Source: Scatonaster sp045598705
Lineage (GTDB): Bacteria > Bacillota > Clostridia > Saccharofermentanales > Saccharofermentanaceae
Assembly: GCA_045598705.1 (NCBI GenBank)
Contig: JAZLMM010000030.1
Location: 26,862 to 90,861 of the forward strand
Length of the DNA: 64,000 nucleotides
Direction: 5' to 3'
Shown: in pieces, positions 34,504-44,600 of the stretch
Numbering within the stretch: position 1 is the stretch's first letter
Layout: each line of letters begins with the position of its first letter
Made by a program: the position numbers and the translations under genes
Notes under the pieces: model-generated
What the model was told of the DNA's origin: nothing
Database searches by the model: none
What the model saw: only the letters and a program-made list of their open reading frames with translations

Positions 34504-37500
34504 TCAGTGGCGATAGTATCGACGCTTCTTCTCCATGGACATGTAAAGCACAATACCTGCAGCACTGAGTACGAGCATGGTAGCGATACTTACATTCACA
34601 CTAGTATATGCGCCGGTCTTCGGAAGTACTGCGATCCACTTACCATACAAAGCCATGTCTTTGGTAATCTTCGAGCCTTCTACGAATCTCTGCGTGCAGG
34701 CCACATCCAGATACCATCCATCGAAGACATACAATGTCGTTGTACCGGAAGGTGACTGCGTCTTATAAGACGAACCTGGCTGAATAATATCTGTCTGCGG
34801 CAGATATACACCATTTGGCACTTCGCCTACGAAGTGATATCTCACAATCGGCAACTGCGTCCACTTCGCATAGAGTTTGATTTCCGGCGTAGTCATCGGA
34901 CCCGGCACATATGGAATCGTGCAATCCGGATCTAAGAACCATCCGGCAAACTTATAATCATCACCGTTATAGACAGGGTCTTCAGGCATCGGGAGAATAT
35001 CACCACGTTTTCCCGGTGGGATCGTAGGATAGATTACGTCATCTGGACTCGGTCCAGCGCCTGCGCCAGGAAGCAGATTGATGTTTGTAGTCTTTCTGGT
35101 CCACTTTCCGTACAGGATCTTGTCCTCATAGATCTTCGTGCCATCTTCGTACTTCTTGGTGCAATCGCTGTCTACATACCATCCGTCAAAGGTATAGTTG
35201 TCCGTAGAGGTCGTCTTCTTATCTGCATCGTAAGCAGTACCTTCTGGCATTCTCTCTGTAGCTGGAAGCTTCGCTTCGGAAGGAATATCCTCACCCACAA
35301 ACTTGTAGCTGACAGTCGGCTGATAGATCCACTTCGCATAGAGCGGCAGCTCACCATCTTTCAACGGACCCGGTACATATGGAATCGTACAGTCAGGGTC
35401 CACGAACCATCCGCCAAACTTAAAGTCATCTCCGTTATAAACTGGAGCTGCTGGCATCGGGAGATCATCTCCACGATTCATCGTCGTATTCTTCGGATAA
35501 AGTACATCAGACGAATCTGGATGTTTCCCGTTCCCAGGCTGGAATGTAATATCCGTTGTCAAGCGTGTCCACTTACCGTAGAGCACTTTCTTACCGCCTG
35601 GTGCCGTTGTATCGTTGATGACCGTACCGTCTACATAAGGCGTGGTGCATGCCTCATCTTCGAACCAGCCACTGAATACGTAGTACTCCTTGCTCAGCTT
35701 ATCTTTGGCCGTGTACTTCGTACCCCAGTCAACAGTATCACCGGAAGGAGCCGGTACGCCTTCTGGCTTCACATCACCAACGATCTGATAGCTAATGTCG
35801 TACGTCTTCAACGTATTTTCAATATCAGCTGATGTATTTCCATATGCGCTACCGGAGTAGGAAATAACTGTGGAATATCCCGGTACAGCAACTTCCTCTA
35901 CTGTATATACATAGTAGCTCTTCGAAGTATCGTAAAGCGGGAGTTTAGTCCACGTGTAGGTCCATCCGTTCGCACTACTGAGTTCCGCAGTTGGGCTCGC
36001 CGCATACGGCTGACCGTTCTGTAGGAGCACAACCGTGATTGGGTCATGTGTAGCACTTGGATTGGACCAAATCTTCTTTGCCGTGAAGGTTCTAACATCT
36101 GTCAGTGCAGGCGGAGATGGGAATTCGTCCGGATCATAAGATGTTCCACCGACATCCTTGATCTGCGCAATATTCACTAATCTGGATGCATCTAATTTCG
36201 GATCTACATTTACTTTGATCTCCACCTTTGCCGTTTCTCCAGGTGCAATCGCCTGAATCGTCCAAGTGATTTTTCCGTTTCCATCGTCTACTGCAGTGTC
36301 CGGAGCAGTGAATACTAATCCGCCTGGAGTAACAAGTTCTACACCTCCTGGAAGAATATCCGTGATCACCACGTTGGTAGCTGTCTCATACGCACGCAAG
36401 TTCTTCACGGTAATTGTGTATGTGAGTACCTCGCCCGGTGCCGCCAGATCTGATGCAGTCTTCTTAAACTCAAGATCTGTTGCATCGATAATGTAGGTAT
36501 TCAGAATATTCGTTGTGCGCGCTTTCGTAGTCGTATCGTAGCTAACCTTATATCTTCCGTTCATACTACCTTCTTCCAAAGGAGTTTCAATACCAGCCTT
36601 ATCAACGATCTCACGGAAAATATAGGTATACTCGTTTCCGTCCTTGTCGTATGGTGGTACAGAAACGGAATCAGCAGGTTTGCCTTGTGTCAGTTCGATG
36701 ATAGACCCAACAGCCGTGAAACTTGATTCCGTAGCAATCTTACGATAAAGACGAACTTTCACCGTATCACTGCCGTGACTTGTCCACTGATCGGACCAGT
36801 CCTTCGCTACTGCCAGATCTATGTCTACCGGCTTCGCAGAGAAAGTACTCGTCGGACTCTTCTCTCCTACAGGCTCTCCGTCTGCGGATGCTACCGTTGC
36901 CACGTTATCGTACTTCTTCTCCACCTTCAAATCAGCAGGAACTGTCGCATTGAAGGTAAGCTGTATTGTCTTACCTTCTGCCATATCCAATGTCCATGTG
37001 ATGACCTGTCCGTTAATCGTGCCTGAGTCACTCACATTTGAAATGGTCAAGCCACTTGGTACCTCATCAGTAATCACTACATTCTTAATCGGCGCATTCG
37101 CGTTCTTGTTCTTCACCGTAATGGTATAAAGAACCGTACTACCCGGTGCAACCGTTCCGGTAATGGCGGAACCATTATAAGTAACCGTCTTGCTGACTTC
37201 GAATTCTTTGACTGACTTCCAGTAGCAATACAGATCCAGCGTACCGGTTGGCACGTTCGTGTCGTTAAATGTCATGCCATCTGTGTACTTGGTCGTGCAG
37301 TCTGCATCTGTGTACCAGCCGTAGAAAACATATCCGCTTGCAGTTAATGGCGTTGCAGCATTATAGTTTGTGCCCCAATCAACCTTCTCATCTGCTGGCA
37401 TCGAAACTTTCGGCTCCTCTGAACCAGACTTAAGATGATATTTCACATCGTATGTCTTCAACGTATTCTTAATCGTTGCAGATGTATACTCATATTCTTT

Positions 37501-40500
37501 AGTTGACTCAGAAGAAGGGCTGTACGAAATGGTTGTGTCGTATCCTTCTACTTTCACCTCCTGCACCGTATAAGTATAAGGTTTATCATCCTTGTCGTTC
37601 AGAGGGAGGTTCTTCCATGTATATGTCCAGCTGTTCGTACTACTCAGTTCTACTTGACCATTCGTCGTATACTGAACTCCGTTCTGAAGAAGGATCACAG
37701 AGACTGGATCATGCGAAGCAGTCGGATTCGACCATACCTTCGTAACTTTGAAAGTACGAACGTCAGTCGGTGCAGTAGGAGAGTTCTTCGGATCGGTTTT
37801 ACCACCCACCTCAGTAATCTTCGCTGTATTCTTAAGCTGTGTAAGATTCAAATCGCTCGACACAGTAACCTTGATGGTAAGTGTTGCAGTAACCCCTGGA
37901 CCAAGTTCAGCGATTTCCCATGTAATATCATTACCAGAATTTGTCGCAGTACCCTTGTCCGCAGACAGACCACCAGTAGTCAGCAGTGTCACACCCGTCG
38001 GAAGTGTATCCGTGATCTTGATGCTCTTCGCAATCTCCTTCGGATACGTACGGGTATTCTTGACTGTAATCGTATAGATAAGTGTTCCGCCCGGTTCTGC
38101 GGTCTGAGATGATGCTACCTTGTTGAACTCGAGATCAGCTGCTGTCACAACATAATCATTCGAGATCTTCGTCGTCCCAGCTGTAGCCGTATCGTAACTG
38201 ACCTTATACTTGCCGTTCATGTCACCAGCTTCTAACTTGGTTTCCGTTCCGGTGCTCGCATCAACGATGACTTCTCGGAAGATATATGCATACTCATTGC
38301 CTTCTTCGTCGTACTGTGGAACACTTACAGTCTTAGATGTAACGGAAGAAGTCAGTTCTATCATGCCTACATCCGTTGCAACCGTGTACTTGCTATCTGC
38401 TTCTGTTTTCAGTTTGCGATACAGTCTGACCTTCACCGTTTCACCACCGTGATTTGTCCACTCATCGGACCAGTCTTTCTTTACCGTGAGCTTAATATTC
38501 TCCGGTCCAGCATCGAATGAACTCTTGTTACTTGGCTTATCCAATGTCTCCCCGCCAGCACCTGTAAGTGTAGCTGTATTATCGTATGTTTTCTTTACTT
38601 TCAAATCAGAAGGAACTGTCGCGATAAAGGTCAACGTCTTTGTTCCGCCTGCCGTCACAGACAGGTTACTCCATGTAATCTTCTGACCACTTGCCGTACC
38701 ACTATCACTGATAGAAGAAATCGTCAAAGCGCTATCTACGGTATCTGTCACCGTAATACCACTAATCGGAGCGTATGTGTTATTGTTCTTCACCGTAATG
38801 GTATACTTTACCTTTGTTCCTGGCGCCACAGTACCGTTGATAGCGGATCCGTCTTCCAAGGCAACCGACTTGGTTACAGTAAAGTCCTTAACGGTCTTCC
38901 ACTTGCCGTAGAGGTTCAGTTCACTTCCACCATTTTTCAACTCTGCAAAGTTATCCCCACTTAGTACCTTCGTCGCATCGAACTTGGAACCCGAGAGATC
39001 TTCCTTGAGATACCATCCCTCAAATAAGTATCCATCAACAGACGCTACTGTCATAGCAGTAACATGTGGCTCAGTCATCTTACTTCCGTATGTTTCCTTG
39101 ACATCAGATGGTGTCGTAAAACCTGACGGAATCTCTCCAGTGACGTGGTACTTCACATCGATATCTCGACCTTTGATTGGCTGATTGGCCGGCGCAGAAG
39201 TCGGAATTGGAGTCAGATTCGGATATTTACCACCTGCTACGTTTTCTAGTGTGGCGGTTCCAGCGAAATCCGGCAGGACAACTACTTTCAATTCCAAGGT
39301 CGTCGAGTCGCCTGGCTTAAGTGTAGTATTCACTGAATAGGTAGCCGTCTTCGTGGTCGAATCATATGTCCATCCATCGTTACCTGTTCCAAAGCTGACC
39401 TTGGACGTATCGATTTTATCGGTAATAGTAAACTGTGAAACAGGAATCTTACCTGTATTGGTTACCTTGATGTTGTAAGTGATGGTTTCGCCCGCCTTGG
39501 CCACAGTGTCGGAAGTTGGTGACTTGACCGACTTCTCAATTTTGAGTTCAGGAGGAGCAAACTTCACATCCACTGTGCGGTTCTTCGAAATGCCCGGAAA
39601 TTTAATCGTAATCACGCCAGATGAGGCCGTGCTAATATCATATTTTCCATAATTGGTAATTGTACCAGAAGCCTTACCTTCGGAATCAAGTATAATCGAT
39701 GTACCATCGATCGTGATGCTTTCCAACTTGTGGTCTTCTGCTGGTGTAAATGTATATACAGGTGTATCGTCCTTAAATGTAACGATTTCCAAGAATGAAT
39801 CCGATGTAGTAGAAATAATCGTACCAGCTTGTTTCGACTCATCAAAATTCTGCGTACCACCTGACACTGTACCTTTGACGTGGCATACATCAACAAGTGG
39901 CGCCACAGCAAGCGCGTCACCTCTTGCATCACCCTTTCCGGTATTGTTGCCGTTCTTATACGCCTCAACAACAACTTCTCCTTTGTTTGGGTTCATCTCA
40001 TATAGATACTCACCATTAGCGTCCTTGATTGCATTGCCTTTCGCATCGCGTTTCATCGTAATACATGTCTTAAAGCCGTCTTCATCTTCAAGATTAATCT
40101 CAACGCGAACATAGGTAAGCTTATTCTTCAGGTCTTCTATGTTCATCTTTATCTTGTTATTCTCTGAAAGATTGGCACCCGTGTTGCCCTTGTTCACACG
40201 AATCTCTCCGGCATCATCTACGACATACTTGATACCATCTGCATCCGTCTTCGTTGTTGCATTCTTTACATCAAATTTCGGACGTAATTTCCAATCCGAA
40301 GAAGTCGGATTTGTTGCTTCAGTTGCAGAAACGGTAATATCAGCAATCTGGATAGTATCTCCAACAGATACATGGATATCATCGCTGACTTTCATAGTGA
40401 CACCCTTGATGGCCATGTACAGGAACTGCGCAACCTCCTCAGAATTATTGTAATACATCTGACGAGAATCACTACCATAGACCAAATAATCTGGCGCCTC

Positions 40501-41436
40501 ACCATATAGTGGATCTAGAACATCCTTATGTCCAGGGGTCAAGGAATAATCGGAAGGCAAAGTAAATATACTACTGCCATTGCCATAATACGTGGCGGAC
40601 GCAGTATACGAATATCCATTCTTAGTCGGTTGATGCTCTAAATAGTAATCAGGTGCCATCAGCGCACAAAGCGCACAGAATTTGGCTGCAGTGAGATAGT
40701 TTCTCTGTGTATCTTTATTCGTGAAGTATATATTCGTAGGCGTATACGGCAACACACCATAGCGATCTTTCTTATCCGCATAAGGTGTGTTTTGAGTCAG
40801 GCCAGAAGTATCCTGATTAAAACCATCTGTAATCCATAGAACCCTATCATCCGCATAATAGTCCTTCAACAAATTTGCCACAGTGGTTAACAGCTCAACA
40901 TTATCATTCAGTGAAACATCTTGAGCAAGTCTGGAAGAGTCAAATTCCATAACGATATAGTCATAGGTGCGATCTTTTCTATTAAGCTGTGTTTTAATTG
41001 CATTGCAGAACTTTATTAATGATGCATGCTGACCTCCATTCTCTGTTGAAACAGTACCAGAATATGTATTTCCACGAGTCAAATCGCCACTTATATCACC
41101 TGAAGACTTACTATCACTCCACAGAAGTTCATAATGAACGTCTGCATTTTGAGCAATCGCATTAATGGATTTCACCAGTGTATCGGTCTGCATTCCGTGG
41201 GCAGTACAACGGGTACCTAAAAACAGTACTTGTGTATCTTTCACTTTCGGAACGTTACTAATAATTGTTATCTTTGCTTTCTCAGGATTACTAGGATCCC
41301 AGGTAATTGTCTTTGAAACATCCAAAGGATCTGGCTGTGGATCGTCCGCCAGGACCTTCTTCTTTGGATTCGTAATAAACAAATTCACGACAACTGCCAG
41401 TGCCAGAATTGCAGATAAAACTTGTTTCTTTTTCAT
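34504..41436 (-). CDS. giant sortase-anchored surface protein A (DUF11, Cna-B, InlB-like repeats)
   Basis: About 2,310 residues, started at the ATG seven bases after GAGGAG. A signal peptide (MKKKQVLSAILALAVVVNLF) ends near ALA-type residues at 30. Residues 45-345 form an alpha/beta, von Willebrand A-like region ending VLWITDG with no DxSxS metal site. From about 630 modules alternate: DUF11 repeats (YTITVKN type), Cna-B domains beginning near 982, 1228, 1540 and 1785 (with the K, E and N pattern of Lys-Asn isopeptide bonds, as in TAKKIWSNP, YTVEEV, IENTLK) and InlB-like repeats (YGKW, GWY), ending with a row of six from 1874 to 2265. LPKTG near 2270, a membrane helix and KKRRYYRH complete the wall anchor. 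Likely an adhesin; ligand unknown. Confidence 0.9.
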   Translation of the reverse strand: MKKKQVLSAILALAVVVNLFITNPKKKVLADDPQPDPLDVSKTITWDPSNPEKAKITIISNVPKVKDTQVLFLGTRCTAHGMQTDTLVKSINAIAQNADVHYELLWSDSKSSGDISGDLTRGNTYSGTVSTENGGQHASLIKFCNAIKTQLNRKDRTYDYIVMEFDSSRLAQDVSLNDNVELLTTVANLLKDYYADDRVLWITDGFNQDTSGLTQNTPYADKKDRYGVLPYTPTNIYFTNKDTQRNYLTAAKFCALCALMAPDYYLEHQPTKNGYSYTASATYYGNGSSIFTLPSDYSLTPGHKDVLDPLYGEAPDYLVYGSDSRQMYYNNSEEVAQFLYMAIKGVTMKVSDDIHVSVGDTIQIADITVSATEATNPTSSDWKLRPKFDVKNATTKTDADGIKYVVDDAGEIRVNKGNTGANLSENNKIKMNIEDLKNKLTYVRVEINLEDEDGFKTCITMKRDAKGNAIKDANGEYLYEMNPNKGEVVVEAYKNGNNTGKGDARGDALAVAPLVDVCHVKGTVSGGTQNFDESKQAGTIISTTSDSFLEIVTFKDDTPVYTFTPAEDHKLESITIDGTSIILDSEGKASGTITNYGKYDISTASSGVITIKFPGISKNRTVDVKFAPPELKIEKSVKSPTSDTVAKAGETITYNIKVTNTGKIPVSQFTITDKIDTSKVSFGTGNDGWTYDSTTKTATYSVNTTLKPGDSTTLELKVVVLPDFAGTATLENVAGGKYPNLTPIPTSAPANQPIKGRDIDVKYHVTGEIPSGFTTPSDVKETYGSKMTEPHVTAMTVASVDGYLFEGWYLKEDLSGSKFDATKVLSGDNFAELKNGGSELNLYGKWKTVKDFTVTKSVALEDGSAINGTVAPGTKVKYTITVKNNNTYAPISGITVTDTVDSALTISSISDSGTASGQKITWSNLSVTAGGTKTLTFIATVPSDLKVKKTYDNTATLTGAGGETLDKPSNKSSFDAGPENIKLTVKKDWSDEWTNHGGETVKVRLYRKLKTEADSKYTVATDVGMIELTSSVTSKTVSVPQYDEEGNEYAYIFREVIVDASTGTETKLEAGDMNGKYKVSYDTATAGTTKISNDYVVTAADLEFNKVASSQTAEPGGTLIYTITVKNTRTYPKEIAKSIKITDTLPTGVTLLTTGGLSADKGTATNSGNDITWEIAELGPGVTATLTIKVTVSSDLNLTQLKNTAKITEVGGKTDPKNSPTAPTDVRTFKVTKVWSNPTASHDPVSVILLQNGVQYTTNGQVELSSTNSWTYTWKNLPLNDKDDKPYTYTVQEVKVEGYDTTISYSPSSESTKEYEYTSATIKNTLKTYDVKYHLKSGSEEPKVSMPADEKVDWGTNYNAATPLTASGYVFYGWYTDADCTTKYTDGMTFNDTNVPTGTLDLYCYWKSVKEFEVSKTVTYNGSAITGTVAPGSTVLYTITVKNKNANAPIKNVVITDEVPSGLTISNVSDSGTINGQVITWTLDMAEGKTIQLTFNATVPADLKVEKKYDNVATVASADGEPVGEKSPTSTFSAKPVDIDLAVAKDWSDQWTSHGSDTVKVRLYRKIATESSFTAVGSIIELTQGKPADSVSVPPYDKDGNEYTYIFREIVDKAGIETPLEEGSMNGRYKVSYDTTTKARTTNILNTYIIDATDLEFKKTASDLAAPGEVLTYTITVKNLRAYETATNVVITDILPGGVELVTPGGLVFTAPDTAVDDGNGKITWTIQAIAPGETAKVEIKVNVDPKLDASRLVNIAQIKDVGGTSYDPDEFPSPPALTDVRTFTAKKIWSNPSATHDPITVVLLQNGQPYAASPTAELSSANGWTYTWTKLPLYDTSKSYYVYTVEEVAVPGYSTVISYSGSAYGNTSADIENTLKTYDISYQIVGDVKPEGVPAPSGDTVDWGTKYTAKDKLSKEYYVFSGWFEDEACTTPYVDGTVINDTTAPGGKKVLYGKWTRLTTDITFQPGNGKHPDSSDVLYPKNTTMNRGDDLPMPAAPVYNGDDFKFGGWFVDPDCTIPYVPGPLKDGELPLYAKWIYQPTVSYKFVGEDIPSEAKLPATERMPEGTAYDADKKTTSTDNYTFDGWYVDSDCTKKYEDGTKIYEDKILYGKWTRKTTNINLLPGAGAGPSPDDVIYPTIPPGKRGDILPMPEDPVYNGDDYKFAGWFLDPDCTIPYVPGPMTTPEIKLYAKWTQLPIVRYHFVGEVPNGVYLPQTDIIQPGSSYKTQSPSGTTTLYVFDGWYLDVACTQRFVEGSKITKDMALYGKWIAVLPKTGAYTSVNVSIATMLVLSAAGIVLYMSMEKKRRYYRH

Positions 41437-41472
41437 CCTTATACTCCTCAAAATATAGTTATAAGTATCGCA

Positions 41473-41515
41473 ATTATACTACCGTCTGTAACATATTTGT
41501 AACATATTTTGTAAA
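41473..41515 (-). promoter_or_regulatory. promoter of giant gene A with three 11-12 bp direct repeats (TGTTACA type)
   Basis: Reverse-strand TATAAT lies at 41473-41478. The TTACA core occurs at 41487-41491, 41498-41502 and 41510-41514 (as TGTAA on the forward strand), spaced 11 and 12 bp, across and upstream of the -35. This arrangement resembles the TT(A/T/C)ACA array of PhoP boxes in Bacillus, or another OmpR-type regulator site. Confidence 0.55.
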
Positions 41516-41592
41516 CATTCTCTTATTTCTCATCCTGCTCATAGCGAAATCCCCTTGAAACACAGCATTTTCAAGGATTACTTCTTTTGTTA

Positions 41593-41629
41593 CAAAATTA
41601 GGACCGCCTCACTTTCGTGAGACGGTCCT
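41593..41629 (-). terminator. terminator of giant surface protein gene B
   Basis: Stem GGACCGCCTCAC (41601-41612) / GTGAGACGGTCC (41617-41628), one mismatch, followed by TAATTTTG on the reverse strand, 28 bp after the stop codon. Confidence 0.8.
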
Positions 41630-41656
41630 TCGACAGATTACTAATCCCTATAGATG

Positions 41657-44600
41657 TTAATTGTGGGAACGACGTTTCTTATCGATGCAGAGGAATGTCG
41701 CAATACCAGCACCACTAAGAAGTAGCACTACTGCCCAACTCGTATGGGAGCTTCTATCTTCACCTGTCTTTGGGAATACAGGAAGCCATCTACCATAAAC
41801 CAATGTATCTTCGTAGATTCTTGTACCTTCCACATATTTCTGTGTGCAGGCGATGTCCAAATACCATCCATCAAATACATACAATGCAGTAGTACCGGAA
41901 GGAGATGTGGTTCTATAGGCGGTACCAGGCTGTACAACATCCATGCCTGGAAGTTTCACGCCATCCGGTGTCTCCCCTACAAATGCATATTTCACGACCG
42001 GAAGCGTAGTCCACTTAGCATAGAGCTTAATCTCCGGCTTCGTCATCGGTCCCGGAACATATGGCATCGTACAATCAGGATCTAAGAACCAGCCACCAAA
42101 CTTGTAGTCGCTACCGTTGTATGTCGGGTCAGGTGGCGTCGGGAGAATATCTCCACGTTTTCCTGTTGGAATGGTCGGGTAGGTTACGTCACCTGGGTTT
42201 GGTCCATCTCCTGCACCAGGAACGAGTATCACATTCGATGTCTTTCTCGTCCACTTTCCGTAGAGAACTGTATTCTCGTAGATCTTTGTACCATCAACAT
42301 ACTTCTTCGTGCAGGCACTGTCTGTGTACCAGCCATCGAAAGTATAGTAATCGGTAGACTTTGTCTTGGAATCTGCATTGTAAGCAGTACCTTCCGGCAT
42401 TCTCTCTGTCGCAGGAAGCTTCGCGTCTGCAGGCACATCACCAGTGAACTTGTAGCTGACAGTTGGCAGGTATGTCCACTTCGCATAGAGTGGAAGTTTC
42501 TCCATTGTCAATGTTCCCGGCACATAAGGTTTAGTACATTCAGGATCGAGGAACCAGCCGCCGAACTTGTAGTCTTCGCCACCGTATACCGCATCGTTCG
42601 GCATCGGGTAGAACTCACCACGGTATTCTGTTGTATCCTTCGGATAGACAACCTGATCTGAATCTGGGTGCTTCCCGTTTCCAGGCTGGAATGTAATATC
42701 CGTTGTCAGGCGTTCCCACTTTCCATAGAGTACTTTCTTGCCGCCCGGTGCTGTCGTATCGTTGATGACCGTACCATCTACATATGGTGTGGTGCATGAA
42801 CTGTCTTCGAACCAACCGCTAAACACATAGTACTCTTTGCTCAGTTTGTCTTTGGCTGTATACATCGTACCCCAATCAACTGTGTCACCGGAAGGTACCG
42901 TTACACCGCTCGGGATAACCGACCCAACAATCTGATAACTGATGTCATAGGTCTTCAAAGTATTTTCAATGTCGACCGATGTATTACCATACGTGCCACC
43001 AGAGTAAGAAGTGATCGTCGAATATCCAGGAACTGCAATTTCCTCAACTGTATATACATAGTAGTTATTCGAAGCATCATACATCGGAAGCTTCGTCCAT
43101 GTGTAAGTCCAGCCGTTTGTGCTACTGAGTTCTACAGATGGATTCACTGCATATGGCTGACCATTCTGCAGAAGTACAACGGTTACAGCGTCATGTTCAG
43201 CAGTCGGGTTGGACCAGATCTTCTTTGCCGTGAAGGTTCTGACATCTGTCAGGGCCGGCGGAGATGGAAAATCCGTTGGATCATAAGAGGTATCACCCAC
43301 TTCTTTGATCTGGGCAATGTTCGTAAGTCTAGAAGCATCCACACCATCGTCTACAGTAACCTTGATCACAAGTGTAGCAGTCGTGCCAGGAGCAAGGGTT
43401 GGAATCGTCCAAGTAATGTTACCCTTTCCATCATCTACCGCTGTATCTGGAGATGTAAATACCAGTCCATCCGGGGTCACAAGTGTCACACCCTCCGGAA
43501 GAGTATCCGTAACGACTACATTCGTTGCTGTCTCATAATCACGTGTGTTCTTCACGGTGATGGTATAATTGAATACCTCGCCCGGTTCAGACAGATCAGA
43601 ATCCGTCGTCTTATTGAATTCAAAATCATTCGCGTCAATGATGTACGTATTCAAGATGTTTGTCGTACCAGCAGTAGTCGTGGTATCGTAACTTACCTTG
43701 TACTTTCCATTCATTTCACCGTCCGCAAGTTCGGTGCCGGATTGCGCTGTGAGTTCACGGAAGATATACTCGTACAGATTTCCATCTTTATCGTACGGCG
43801 GCACTTTCAGCGACTTGGCTGGCTCTGCTGCTGTAAGTTCAACCACCTCGACCGGAGTATACGAGGTTTCTGAAGCAATCTTGCGAGAAAGCTGAACGTA
43901 GACAGTCTCCGTATCGTGACTCGTCCACTTATCGGACCAATCCTTCGCAACAGAAAGAACAATATCCGCTGGCTTAGCCTTGAATGTAGATGTTGGACTC
44001 TTCACACCTACAGGTTCTCCATCCGCAGATACTACGGTTGCTACATTATCGTACTTCTTCTCCACCTTCAAATCAGCAGGAACTGTCGCATTGAAGGTAA
44101 GTGTCTTGGTCTCATCCTTTGTCATATCCAGTGTCCACTCGATGGTCTGGCCAGTGACCTTGCCCGAGTCACTCACATTTGAAATGGTCAAGCCGTCCGG
44201 CACCACATCAGAAATCACGACGTTCTTAATTGGTGCATTCGCATTCTTGTTCTTCACCGTAATGGTATAAAGAACCGTACTACCCGGTGCAACAGGCTCG
44301 CTGATCGATGCGCCTTGATAGGAGACCGCCTTCGTAATCGCAAAGTCTTTCACTGATTTCCAAGAACCATATAGATTGAACGTTCCACTTGGTACATTCG
44401 TATCATTGAGTACCATGCCATCTACATATGGAACCTTACAATCCGCATCCGTGTACCATCCAGAGAATACGTATCCGTCTGCCTTCAGCGGATCCTCGGC
44501 ATCGTAAGCGGTACCCCAATCAAGTGTCTCAGTATCAGGAACCGCAACACCTGGATTCTCTTGACTAACAATATTGTATTTCACATCGTATGTCTTCAGT

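Noticed and set aside
37650..38115. Plus-strand frames opposite the giant genes
   Set aside because: Many such frames arise from Thr/Ser/Val-rich codons on the other strand; none has a domain or start signal.
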